Origin: Sphingopyxis sp. JAI128
GTDB lineage: Bacteria > Pseudomonadota > Alphaproteobacteria > Sphingomonadales > Sphingomonadaceae
Direction: 5' to 3'
Assembly (NCBI RefSeq): GCF_014207235.1
Contig: NZ_JACHDA010000003.1
Location: 434,001 to 498,000, forward strand
DNA length: 64,000 nt
Below the pieces are notes generated by a model, which saw only the letters and a program-made list of their open reading frames with translations, did no database searches and was not told the DNA's origin. Of this stretch, positions 15,596 through 24,075 are shown piece by piece (positions within the stretch are counted from its first letter, which is position 1; each line of letters begins with the position of its first letter). The position numbers were made by a program, and so were the translations under genes.

Positions 15596-17083
15596 TCAGG
15601 GCCTGCGCAGGAACAGCGGGTTTTCGGGCAGGCGCGCGCGATCGACCAGCCGGCCGCGCGCGATCACCGCATCGACCTTTTCGATATTGCGGATATCGGC
15701 CAGCGGATCGGCGGAAAGCAAGACCATATCGGCGATCTTGCCGGTCTCGATCGTGCCGATCTCGCGCTCCATCCGCGCGGCGGCGGCGCCATGTTTGGTG
15801 CCCGCGACGATCGCCTGCATCGGCGTCATGCCAAGCTCGACGAGCCCCTCGATCGCGCGGATCGTGCCAATTCCCGGTTCGGCCTCGTCACCCTTGGGCG
15901 CGCGGCGAAATTCGGGCGCGTCGCCGTAGAAGCTGTCGGTCGCCGGGGTGACGCGGCATCCCGCCCTGATTAGCCGTTCGGCGTTGCGGCGCTGCACGTC
16001 CTGATTGTCGTCCATCGCCTCAAGCCGCCGCCAGCGTTCGGCATTGGTGGTCGCAGGCGGCATTTTCGCGATCTGCGCTTCGGCCTCGGCACGCTTCGCC
16101 AGATGTTGCCGGCGATATTCGCCGGTGATGTAGTTCGAGCGAATGCCGCACAGCACGTCCTTCTGCACGATCAGCGCGATCAGTTCGTCGGGCAGGTCGC
16201 GGCTGGTCAGTTCGGGATGTTGGATGAGGTCGATCCCCGCCTCGACCGCGAGGGTCAGCCCTTCGGAGCTGGTCGCGTGCGTTTCGACTGGTTTGCCGCG
16301 CTTGTGCGCTTCCTCGACGATCACCGCCTGCTGGCGCGGCGAAAAGCCGATCAGCGCGGGACGCAGGAAATGGCTGGTCCCGCCATATTTTATGAAATCG
16401 ACCCCCTTGTCGAGATAGCGATTCATTGCGACGCGCAGCTCGTCGGGCGTCATGTCCATGATCTCTTCGCCCATGTCCTGCGCGAGCAGGTCGTTCCATT
16501 GTTCCTGGAACAGCGACAGCTCCGAATCCTTGGTGAGAGAGAAGGTGAGCGAGAACGGGCCGCCCCAGCCGAGGATATTGCCCGCCGCCTGAATCCGCGC
16601 GCCGACGACCTCGCCACGGTCGATCCGGTCGCGAACCGCGAGGATCGGCGGCAGCACGCCGTAGCTGTCGCGCATCGTCGTCACGCCATAGGTCAGCGCG
16701 CGCTGCGCGAATTCAAGCGCGAGTTCCTCGCCGCGGTCGGCGTATTTCAAGGACGTGTCGCGGCGCGCCGGCTGGCCATAGACCGAGACATGGACATTGC
16801 TGTCGATGAAGCCCGGCAGCAGGTAGCGCCCACGCCCGTCGACGATGTGCGCGCCGGCCGGCTCGCCGCCATCCTTGCCGATCGACACGATCCGTTCCTT
16901 TTCGGTGATGACGGTCATGCCGCGTCTGGGCGGCGCGCCGGTGCCATCGATCAGCGTGACGCCGGTGATCGCGATGCGGTCACTGACGGGCGGCTGGGCA
17001 CCGGTCGGACCGGCGGCTGCCAGCCCGCAAATCATCAGGAACATGCTGGAAAATGCGGCCTTGAGACAGTCTGTTGCGGCCAT
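15596..17083 (-). CDS. Exported amidohydrolase, prolidase/imidazolonepropionase-like, with altered metal motif
   Basis: A 495-residue member of the amidohydrolase superfamily, related to exported Xaa-Pro and Xaa-Arg dipeptidases. It has a signal peptide (cleavage near GAQ, residue 30), the N-terminal beta-sandwich ITGVTLIDGTGAPPRRGM, and a TIM-barrel with a lysine in FIKYGGTSH, histidines in ETHATS and QHPEL, and an aspartate in TPATDS. The usual first metal motif HxH is changed: the sequence reads DSNVHV, so the first histidine is asparagine. The ATG at 17083 has GGGAGG five bases upstream and is preferred to the ATG at 17110. A predicted GntR operator is 57 bases upstream. A role in peptide breakdown is inferred. 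Confidence 0.82.
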   Translation of the reverse strand: MAATDCLKAAFSSMFLMICGLAAAGPTGAQPPVSDRIAITGVTLIDGTGAPPRRGMTVITEKERIVSIGKDGGEPAGAHIVDGRGRYLLPGFIDSNVHVSVYGQPARRDTSLKYADRGEELALEFAQRALTYGVTTMRDSYGVLPPILAVRDRIDRGEVVGARIQAAGNILGWGGPFSLTFSLTKDSELSLFQEQWNDLLAQDMGEEIMDMTPDELRVAMNRYLDKGVDFIKYGGTSHFLRPALIGFSPRQQAVIVEEAHKRGKPVETHATSSEGLTLAVEAGIDLIQHPELTSRDLPDELIALIVQKDVLCGIRSNYITGEYRRQHLAKRAEAEAQIAKMPPATTNAERWRRLEAMDDNQDVQRRNAERLIRAGCRVTPATDSFYGDAPEFRRAPKGDEAEPGIGTIRAIEGLVELGMTPMQAIVAGTKHGAAAARMEREIGTIETGKIADMVLLSADPLADIRNIEKVDAVIARGRLVDRARLPENPLFLRRP

Positions 17084-17140
17084 CGGAACCTCCCGGGAAA
17101 CTTGTGGCATTGACTCTGAGAAGTTTGAGTATATCGTATT

Positions 17141-17150
17141 TCGTATACGG
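17141..17150. promoter_or_regulatory. Predicted GntR operator, site 2 (TCGTATACGG)
   Basis: The motif lies in the shared region between the minus-strand amidohydrolase (start 17083) and the plus-strand TonB receptor (start 17546). It differs from the perfect site at 25751 by one base. The spacing favours control of the amidohydrolase; an effect on the receptor is possible. Confidence 0.55.
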
Positions 17151-17545
17151 TAATAGCAAAAAGGGGGTCGTGATGCTCTACCGCGAAGATCTGGCGATGC
17201 GGCGTCGCGCCGCGCGTTCGCGGGTCAGCGTCCGTTTCCTTTCACACGCCTTCTCTTTCCCCGCGCGTCGGCTTTCCGCGCGCGTTCCAGCCCATCATCG
17301 CCCTGCGCACGGCGAAGGGACATGCCTGCCCTTCGATCCGGCGGCCGCCGGGGGCGCCACAAGCTCCGACATGTTCGCCGTCCGGCCAGCCGGGTCGCAG
17401 CGCGAGTCATCGCGCCCGTCCCGCATGAAAAGAGGCAGCTGAGCGGCGTCCGGGGAAGCATGCAGGAGAGAATGACGTCGTCCGCCGCCGGCGGATGCGA
17501 ACGACATCTACGACAGGCCAAAGGCCGTACACAGGGAGCGTCCAA
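17151..17545. other. Long noncoding leader before a TonB receptor gene
   Basis: These 395 bases hold no convincing gene. An 89-codon frame starting at the ATG at 17173 has an AGGGGG just before it, but its product (Arg- and Pro-rich, no recognisable fold) looks like chance coding in GC-rich DNA. The last 15 bases carry the receptor's AGGGAG ribosome binding site. The stretch may be a long 5' leader or hold a small RNA; no structured motif was recognised. Confidence 0.4.
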
Positions 17546-20473
17546 ATGTCTTACGATCAAACCAATCCGCAGGTGCGTTTTCGCCGCATACTTCTTGCCA
17601 CCAGCCTGTTGTCCACGATCGCCCTGCCCGGCGCGGCCATCGCGCAGGATGGCGCCACCGCAGCCGCGGCGGAAGCGCCCACCGACATCGTCGTCACCGG
17701 GTCGCGCCTGCAGCGCACCGATCTGACCGCACCGAGCCCGATCACGATCGTCGGGCAGGAAGACGTCCAGCTGTCGGGCAACGTCACGCTCGAAAAGACG
17801 ATGAACGAATTTCCGCAGCTCGCATCGGGCAACACCTCGACCGTCAACAATGGCGGCGGCGCGGGCGTGCTCACCGCGAACCTTCGCGGGCTCGGCGAAA
17901 CGCGGACGCTGACCTTGGTCAATGGCCGCCGCTTCATTCCCGCCAACGCGAACGGGTCGGTCGACCTTGCGAGCATTCCCGATGCGCTGATCAAGCGGGT
18001 CGAGGTGATCACCGGTGGCGCCTCGGCAGTCTATGGGTCCGACGCGATCGCGGGCGCGGTCAATTTCATCCTCGACGACAGTTTCGAAGGACTCCAGATG
18101 TCGGCGCAGGCCGGCATTTCGGACCGCGGCGACGCCGCATCGAAAAAGATCGACATCACTTTCGGCGCCGACGTCGGCGGCGGGCGCGGCAATGTCGCCA
18201 TCTCGGGTGCCTGGGCAAAGCAGGATCCGATCACGCAGGCCGACCGGCCGTTCGGCCGCGTGCCGCTGGCCGAAATCAACGGCGCGCTCGTCTATTCTGG
18301 GTCGGGAAACATCCCTGGAACCCGCGTTCCGCTGAGTCAGGCGCAGCGCGATTCGCTGGTTGGCGTCAACATGACCCCGACAGGCCCCTGTACTGCGATC
18401 ACCGGTATCCGGTTCGGCGAGGGCGGCACGCCGCTGCCCTATTGCCAGCCCGAAGACACCTATAATTATGCGCCGTTCAACCTGCTCCAGCGCCCGCTTG
18501 AGCGCATCAATTTCTCGGCGCTCGCGCACTACGACATTACCGATCGTATCACCGCTTATGCCGAAGCCTTTTTCGTCAACGCGAAGAATAATTCGAAACT
18601 GGCGCCCGACAGCTTCACGCCGGTAACCCCCGGGGCGGCCTCGTCGACTTTGCTCGTGCCCAACTATGCGACCAGCGCCAGCCTGTCACCGGCGGTGCGC
18701 GACTTCTTCGTCAACAATGCTGCGCTTTTCGATCCCGACGGCGACGGCACCGCCGCGGTGGTCGGCGGCGGCCGCCGCGCCGACGAACTCGGCACGCGCG
18801 ACAGCTTCTTCGAGCGACAGTCCTATGCGATCACGACCGGGCTGCGGGGCGATTTCGACATCGGGCAGCAGAGCTGGCGCTGGGACGCCTTCTATCAATA
18901 TCTGCGCAATCGCACCGACACGCGTTCGGAAGGCGTGATCAACCAGACGCGCCTCAGCCTCGGGCTCGATTCGATCGTTAACGGGTCGGGCGACGTCGTC
19001 TGCCGGTCGGGCGTGCAGGGCTGTGTCCCCGTTTCGATCTTCGGGCTCGGTGCGATCACGCCCGAAGCCGGCGTCTATCTGACCCCGACGCGCACCAGCA
19101 ACGACATTTTCGAACGCCAGGTCGCCGGGGCGTCGCTAAGCGGCACGCTGTTCGACCTGCCCGCCGGGCCGGTCGCGATCGCGGTCGGCGTCGAATATCG
19201 CAAGGACAGCTATCAGTCGACGCCGAGCGCGATGGACCTCAACAAGGAATATGGCGCGGCGTCGAGCAACGCGCTGTCGGGTTCGTTCGACGTCAAGGAA
19301 GTGTTCGGCGAAGTCCGCATCCCCATCCTGTCGGATACGCCCTTCTTCGACACGCTCGCGATCGAAGGCGCCGCACGCTATTCGGACTATTCGACCGTCG
19401 GCGGCGTCTTTACCTGGAAGGCCGGCGGGGAATGGGCACCGGTCAGCTGGGTCCGCATCCGCGGCGCCTATAACAGCGCGATCCGCGCGCCGAACATCAA
19501 CGAACTATTCTCGGCAGTCGGCCAGGGCTTTACCGGGGGCACCGATCCGTGCGCCCGCCCGAACCTGACCGCCGCCGATCCGCGCAGCCAGCAGCTGCGC
19601 GACTTCTGCGTCGCGCAGGGGGTTCCCGCCGCCGACATCTCGACCTTTACGCAGGCAACGCTGGGACTGACGCAGGAAACCGGCGGCAACCCCAACCTGA
19701 CCGAGGAAAAGTCGAAGACCTATACGATCGGCGCCGTGATCTCGCCGCCGTTCATCCCGCGGCTCAACGTCACGGTCGACTATTTCAACGTCGAAGTGAA
19801 GGGCGCGATCACGACGATCAACGCGCAGCAAACGCTGAACGACTGCTACACCGGCCTCAACGCCGCGAGCCCGACCTGTCGGTCGGTGTTCCGCCTGCCC
19901 AGCGGCCAGATCGACTATGTCCGCACCAACCAGAATAATATCGGCCAGCTCAAGGTGCGCGGGCTCGACGTGCAGGGCGATTATACGATCCGGCTTCCTG
20001 CGGCACTCGGCGATGACGCCAGCCTGCGCCTGACAGGCGTTGCGAGCTGGCTGTTCGAACGCTCGACGCAGGTTTTGAGCACCGTCGCGCCGCAGGATTG
20101 CGCCGGCTTTTACGGCGCGGGCTGTTCGATCGGGACCGGCGGCTTCATCGTCCCCGATTTCAAGCTGAACCTTGGCGCCGCCTATAGCAGCGGCCCGATC
20201 GGCATCCGTGGACAAGCGCGGATGATAGGCGGGCTCAAGCCGTACAAGACGGTGACGACGATCGTGAAATCGGCTCCGGCGACCTGGTATTTCGATATGA
20301 CGGGCACGTTCGAAATCGACGATAATTTTACTTTCTTCGCCGGCGTCGACAATCTGTTCGACAAAATGCCCCCGATCCTCGGCACCACCTTCGTCGGCGA
20401 CGCCAATGTTGACGTGTCGCTCTATGACACGCTCGGCCGGCGCTATTTCGGCGGCGTTCGCATGAAATTCTGA
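17546..20473 (+). CDS. TonB-dependent receptor, peptide-island type
   Basis: A 975-residue outer-membrane receptor. It has a signal peptide (IALPGAAIAQ, cleavage near residue 35), a TonB-box-like DIVVTGSRL, and a plug with LRGLGETRTLTLVNGRRF and VEVITGGASAVYGSDAIAGAVNF. A 22-strand barrel follows, ending with aromatic RYFGGVRMKF at the C-terminus as expected for BAM recognition. I chose the ATG at 17546, which has AGGGAG upstream; the frame opens 17 codons earlier. It is followed by a terminator and then by two exported hydrolases, so I infer uptake of a peptide or peptide-like substrate; the substrate is not shown by the sequence. Confidence 0.93.
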   Translation: MSYDQTNPQVRFRRILLATSLLSTIALPGAAIAQDGATAAAAEAPTDIVVTGSRLQRTDLTAPSPITIVGQEDVQLSGNVTLEKTMNEFPQLASGNTSTVNNGGGAGVLTANLRGLGETRTLTLVNGRRFIPANANGSVDLASIPDALIKRVEVITGGASAVYGSDAIAGAVNFILDDSFEGLQMSAQAGISDRGDAASKKIDITFGADVGGGRGNVAISGAWAKQDPITQADRPFGRVPLAEINGALVYSGSGNIPGTRVPLSQAQRDSLVGVNMTPTGPCTAITGIRFGEGGTPLPYCQPEDTYNYAPFNLLQRPLERINFSALAHYDITDRITAYAEAFFVNAKNNSKLAPDSFTPVTPGAASSTLLVPNYATSASLSPAVRDFFVNNAALFDPDGDGTAAVVGGGRRADELGTRDSFFERQSYAITTGLRGDFDIGQQSWRWDAFYQYLRNRTDTRSEGVINQTRLSLGLDSIVNGSGDVVCRSGVQGCVPVSIFGLGAITPEAGVYLTPTRTSNDIFERQVAGASLSGTLFDLPAGPVAIAVGVEYRKDSYQSTPSAMDLNKEYGAASSNALSGSFDVKEVFGEVRIPILSDTPFFDTLAIEGAARYSDYSTVGGVFTWKAGGEWAPVSWVRIRGAYNSAIRAPNINELFSAVGQGFTGGTDPCARPNLTAADPRSQQLRDFCVAQGVPAADISTFTQATLGLTQETGGNPNLTEEKSKTYTIGAVISPPFIPRLNVTVDYFNVEVKGAITTINAQQTLNDCYTGLNAASPTCRSVFRLPSGQIDYVRTNQNNIGQLKVRGLDVQGDYTIRLPAALGDDASLRLTGVASWLFERSTQVLSTVAPQDCAGFYGAGCSIGTGGFIVPDFKLNLGAAYSSGPIGIRGQARMIGGLKPYKTVTTIVKSAPATWYFDMTGTFEIDDNFTFFAGVDNLFDKMPPILGTTFVGDANVDVSLYDTLGRRYFGGVRMKF

Positions 20474-20482
20474 GGATCGCCC

Positions 20483-20518
20483 GGCCGGCGGAAGCTCACC
20501 GCTCCGCCGGCCTTCCTT
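20483..20518 (+). terminator. Rho-independent terminator after the TonB receptor
   Basis: Stem GGCCGGCGGA (20483-20492) pairs with TCCGCCGGCC (20503-20512), followed by TTCCTTTT. It lies only 27 bases before the next amidohydrolase gene, so it may set a lower read-through level for the two downstream genes. Confidence 0.8.
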
Positions 20519-20544
20519 TTGCCGTTGATCGAAGGCCCGATTCC

Positions 20545-22188
20545 ATGATCTCAAAGTCGCGTCCCATCGTCGCCCTGCTCGCCGCCGCCGCAATGGTTGC
20601 CGCCCCGCCCGCCACGTTCGCTGCGCCGACAAAGGCCGGGGCCGCCGCCGCCGACGTCATTCCGGCGCGCACCCAAGGTGTCGGCCCGTTCAAGCGCGTC
20701 GTGCTGCGCAACGTCACCATGGTCGACGGCACCGGCGCCCCCGCGCAGGGTCCGTTCGACATCGTGATCGAGAATGATCGCATCGCGCAGGTGAAGTCGA
20801 TCGGCGTCCCCGGCGCGATCGATCCCGCAGCGCGCGCCGCGCCCGGCGATCATGAAATCGACCTCGCCGGCTATTATGTCCTGCCGGGCTTCGTCGATGC
20901 GCACGTCCACCTTCATTCGCTGGGCGATGCGCAGGGCGTGCCGTCGGACTATATATTGAAGCTGTGGATGGCGCACGGCATCACGTCGGTCCGCGACCTT
21001 GGCAGCGGGCATCCGATCGAGTGGCTGGTCGACATCAAACGCCGCAGCGAGCGTAACGAGATCGTCGCGCCGCGCATCGACATCTATCCGATGTTCCACC
21101 AGATCCGGGGGCCGGTGAACGACGCCGCGACCGCACGCGCGGTCATCCAGGACGCAAAGAAGCGCGGCGCCGACGGGATCAAGTTCATCGGCGGAGCGCC
21201 CGAAGACGTGCTCTATGCCGCGATCGACGAGACGAAGAAGCAGGGGCTGCACAGCACGATGCACCATGCCCAGCAACTCGTTGCCTATGCCAATGTTATG
21301 AACACGTCCGAAGCCGGGCTCGAAAGCATGGAGCATTGGTACGGGCTGCCCGAGGCGATGTTTGCCGACAAGCGTATCCAGGCCTTTCCGACCGACTTTG
21401 TCAACAATGACGAACAGATGCGCTTCGGCGAGGCAGGGCGGCTGTGGGCGCAGACCGCCGAGCCTGGGTCGGACGCGTGGAACAAGGTGATGGACACGCT
21501 GCTCGAACGCAAGTTCGTGCTCGACCCGACCTTCACCGCTTACCTGACGAGCCGGGATTTCATGCGCATGAGCCGCGCGAGTTGGCACGACGACTATACG
21601 ATGCCCGCCCTCTGGGATTTCTATCGCCCGAGCCGCGTCAACCACGGCGCCTACTGGTTCGACTGGACCACCGAGCATGAGATGGCGTGGAAAGACAATT
21701 ACCGGCGCTGGATGCGCTTTGTGAACGATTACAAAAATCGCGGCGGCCGCGTCACTATCGGCAGCGACGCGGGCTATATCTATAACCTCTATGGCTTCGG
21801 CTATATCCAGGAAATGGAGCTGATGCGCGAGGCGGGTTTCAGCCCGCTCGAGGTGATCCACGCCGCGACGCAGCAGGGCGCGCGCCTGCTCGGCCACGAC
21901 GACCAAGTCGGCACGATTCGCGCCGGACGCAAGGCCGACCTTGTCATCGTGAAGGGCAATCCGCTGGCGAACCTCAAGCTGCTGTTCGGCACCGGGACGG
22001 TGAAGCTCAACGATGCGACCGGCAAGGTCGAGCGCGTGGGCGGCATCGCCTACACGGTCAAGGATGGCATCATCTATGATGCGGCGAAGCTGCGCGCCGA
22101 GATCCGCGACATGGTCGCGAAATCGAAGGCCGAGCGCGGCCTGCCCGCCGGCCCGATGGCGATCGAGAATGCAGGGACCGCGGATTGA
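20545..22188 (+). CDS. Exported amidohydrolase family protein
   Basis: A 547-residue secreted amidohydrolase with a signal peptide (VAAPPATFA, residues 17-25). Unlike the enzyme at 15596-17083 it keeps the full metal set: DAHVHLH (HxH) after LPGFV, a lysine in GIKFIGG, histidines in STMHHAQQ and ESMEHWYG, and an aspartate in GSDAGYIYN. The C-terminal beta-sandwich shows GTIRAGRKADLVIVKGNPL. Related exported enzymes are dipeptidases or act on cyclic amides. It sits between the TonB receptor and the DUF885 peptidase gene, 25 bases from the latter, which suggests shared breakdown of an imported compound. The exact substrate is unknown. Confidence 0.87.
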   Translation: MISKSRPIVALLAAAAMVAAPPATFAAPTKAGAAAADVIPARTQGVGPFKRVVLRNVTMVDGTGAPAQGPFDIVIENDRIAQVKSIGVPGAIDPAARAAPGDHEIDLAGYYVLPGFVDAHVHLHSLGDAQGVPSDYILKLWMAHGITSVRDLGSGHPIEWLVDIKRRSERNEIVAPRIDIYPMFHQIRGPVNDAATARAVIQDAKKRGADGIKFIGGAPEDVLYAAIDETKKQGLHSTMHHAQQLVAYANVMNTSEAGLESMEHWYGLPEAMFADKRIQAFPTDFVNNDEQMRFGEAGRLWAQTAEPGSDAWNKVMDTLLERKFVLDPTFTAYLTSRDFMRMSRASWHDDYTMPALWDFYRPSRVNHGAYWFDWTTEHEMAWKDNYRRWMRFVNDYKNRGGRVTIGSDAGYIYNLYGFGYIQEMELMREAGFSPLEVIHAATQQGARLLGHDDQVGTIRAGRKADLVIVKGNPLANLKLLFGTGTVKLNDATGKVERVGGIAYTVKDGIIYDAAKLRAEIRDMVAKSKAERGLPAGPMAIENAGTAD

Positions 22189-22213
22189 ATCGAACGGGCA
22201 AAGGGAGAATGAC

Positions 22214-24001
22214 ATGAGCGGAATTTCGGTGGCGCGGACGCTCGCGCTGGCGCTCGCGGCCTTTACCGCGCAGGCGGCGATCGCACAGACGCCCGCGTCG
22301 GCGAGCGCCGACGCCCGGCTTAAGGCGCTATACGAACGCGAATGGCAATGGCGGCAGGAACAGGGGCTGCGCGGTCGCGGCGGCGACGGCGACGGCCCGA
22401 CGCATCTGCCCAAGGTCGATGCCGCGACGCAAAAGGCGCGGCTCGACTATTGGACGAAAGCGCTCGCCGAACTCGACGCGATCCCGGCCGACCAGCTGTC
22501 GCCCGAGGAAAAGATCAACGCCGCGGTGTTCCGCCAGTCGATCGAAACGATGGCGAACGACATCAAATTCAGGACCTACGAGGCGCCGTTCAACGCCGAC
22601 ACTTTCTTCTGGTCGGGGCTCAACCCGCGCAGCGGCGGCTTTGCGACCGCACAGGGCTATCGCAACTATATCGCGCGGATGCGCGACATCCCGCGTTTCT
22701 TCGAAGAGCAGACGGCGAATATGCGTAGCGGCCTAGCGCGCGGCTTCACCGTGCCGCGGATCGCGGTGCAGGGCCGCGATGCGACGATCAAGCCCTACCT
22801 GCCCGCCGACACGAGCAACGCCTTTTACGACGCGTTCAAGGAGATGCCGCCGACGATCCCGGCGGCCGAGCAGGCGGCGCTGCGCGCCGAAGGCGAAAAG
22901 GTGATCCGCGAAACCGTAGCGCCCGCCTACGCAAAACTCTACGCCTTCGTCCGCGATGAATATATGACGAAAGCGCGCACGACGCTCGCTGCCGAGAAGG
23001 AGCCCGATGGCGCCGCTTTCTATCAGGCGCAGATCAAGGGCTTCACGACGCTCGACCTGACGCCCGAACAAATCCACCAGATGGGGCTCAAGGAAGTCGC
23101 GCGGATCAAGGCCGAGATGGAGCAGGTCAAGGCGAGCACGGGGTTCAAGGGCGACATGCCGGCGTTCCTGAAATTCCTGCGCACCGACCCGCAATTCTAT
23201 CCCAAGACGGCCTATGAATTGCTCGCCAAATCTTCCTATGTGGCCAAACGCATGGACGCGAAGCTGCCCGAGACGATCGGGTTTTTGCCGCGGCGGCGCT
23301 TCGCGATCCTGCCGGTGCCGCCGGCGCTGGCACCGATCTATACCGGCGGGCGCGGGGGGCTCGAAGCCTGCTGGATGAACACCTATGACCTGCCGTCGCG
23401 ACCGCTTTACACGCTGACCGCGCTCACCATCCACGAATGCAATCCAGGTCACAGCTTCCAGTCGGCGGTGGCTGAGGAAGCGACGCGCCGCCCCGCCTTC
23501 CGCCGCGCCACCGGCTTTTCGGGTTATGGCGAGGGCTGGGCGCTCTATTGGGAATGGATGGGCAGCAAGCTTGGCATGTACGAGACGCCCTATGAGGATT
23601 TCGGGCGGCTTTCCTATGAAATGTGGCGCGCGTCGCGGCTCGTCATCGATACCGGCATCCACCATTATGGCTGGAGCCGCGAACAGGCCCAGCAATATCT
23701 GCGCGACCACACCGCCTTGTCCGAACATGAGATCACGACCGAGATCGACCGTTATATCGCCTGGCCCGGACAGGCGCTCGCCTATAAGCTCGGCGAGATG
23801 CTGCTGCGCCGCAAGCGCGCCGAGGCCGAAGCGGCGCTGGGCGACAAGTTCGACCAGCGCCATTTCCACGACGCGATCCTTGCGCTGGGCTCGGTGCCGC
23901 TGCCGGTCCTCGAAGCGCGGCTCGACCAGTTCATCGCCGACGGCGGGGTCAACCCCCCGGGATTCAACCCCGCGCTGCCCGAAGTCGCCGGCGCGCCGTA
24001 A
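22214..24001 (+). CDS. Exported DUF885 family metallopeptidase-like protein
   Basis: A 595-residue DUF885 protein with a signal peptide (LAAFTAQAAIAQ, cleavage near residue 25). The zinc motif HECNPGH lies at residues 407-413, matching the HExxPGH form of the family, and is followed by GYGEGWALYWEWMGSKLG. A helical N-terminal half and the C-terminal RFHDAILALGSVPLPVLE-like ending (HFHDAILALGSVPLPVL here) are typical. The ATG at 22214 has AAGGGAG upstream. It is the second gene after the TonB receptor and ends at a strong terminator. I infer periplasmic peptidase activity; few family members are biochemically known. Confidence 0.88.
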   Translation: MSGISVARTLALALAAFTAQAAIAQTPASASADARLKALYEREWQWRQEQGLRGRGGDGDGPTHLPKVDAATQKARLDYWTKALAELDAIPADQLSPEEKINAAVFRQSIETMANDIKFRTYEAPFNADTFFWSGLNPRSGGFATAQGYRNYIARMRDIPRFFEEQTANMRSGLARGFTVPRIAVQGRDATIKPYLPADTSNAFYDAFKEMPPTIPAAEQAALRAEGEKVIRETVAPAYAKLYAFVRDEYMTKARTTLAAEKEPDGAAFYQAQIKGFTTLDLTPEQIHQMGLKEVARIKAEMEQVKASTGFKGDMPAFLKFLRTDPQFYPKTAYELLAKSSYVAKRMDAKLPETIGFLPRRRFAILPVPPALAPIYTGGRGGLEACWMNTYDLPSRPLYTLTALTIHECNPGHSFQSAVAEEATRRPAFRRATGFSGYGEGWALYWEWMGSKLGMYETPYEDFGRLSYEMWRASRLVIDTGIHHYGWSREQAQQYLRDHTALSEHEITTEIDRYIAWPGQALAYKLGEMLLRRKRAEAEAALGDKFDQRHFHDAILALGSVPLPVLEARLDQFIADGGVNPPGFNPALPEVAGAP

Positions 24002-24024
24002 GATTTTCCGTCATCCTGACGACT

Positions 24025-24060
24025 GGGGCGACCGTAGCGATACGGTCGCCCCCTTTTTTT
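24025..24060 (+). terminator. Strong Rho-independent terminator after the DUF885 gene
   Basis: A perfect 12-base stem GGGGCGACCGTA / TACGGTCGCCCC (24025-24036 and 24041-24052) with loop GCGA is followed by CT7. It ends the receptor-amidohydrolase-DUF885 unit, before the convergent dehydrogenase gene. Confidence 0.93.
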
Positions 24061-24075
24061 GGCCGGTATGTCCCT

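Noticed and set aside
17173..17442. An 89-codon frame after an AGGGGG in the receptor leader
   Set aside because: The product is Arg/Pro-rich without fold, and such frames are common by chance here. I kept it only as a comment on the leader.
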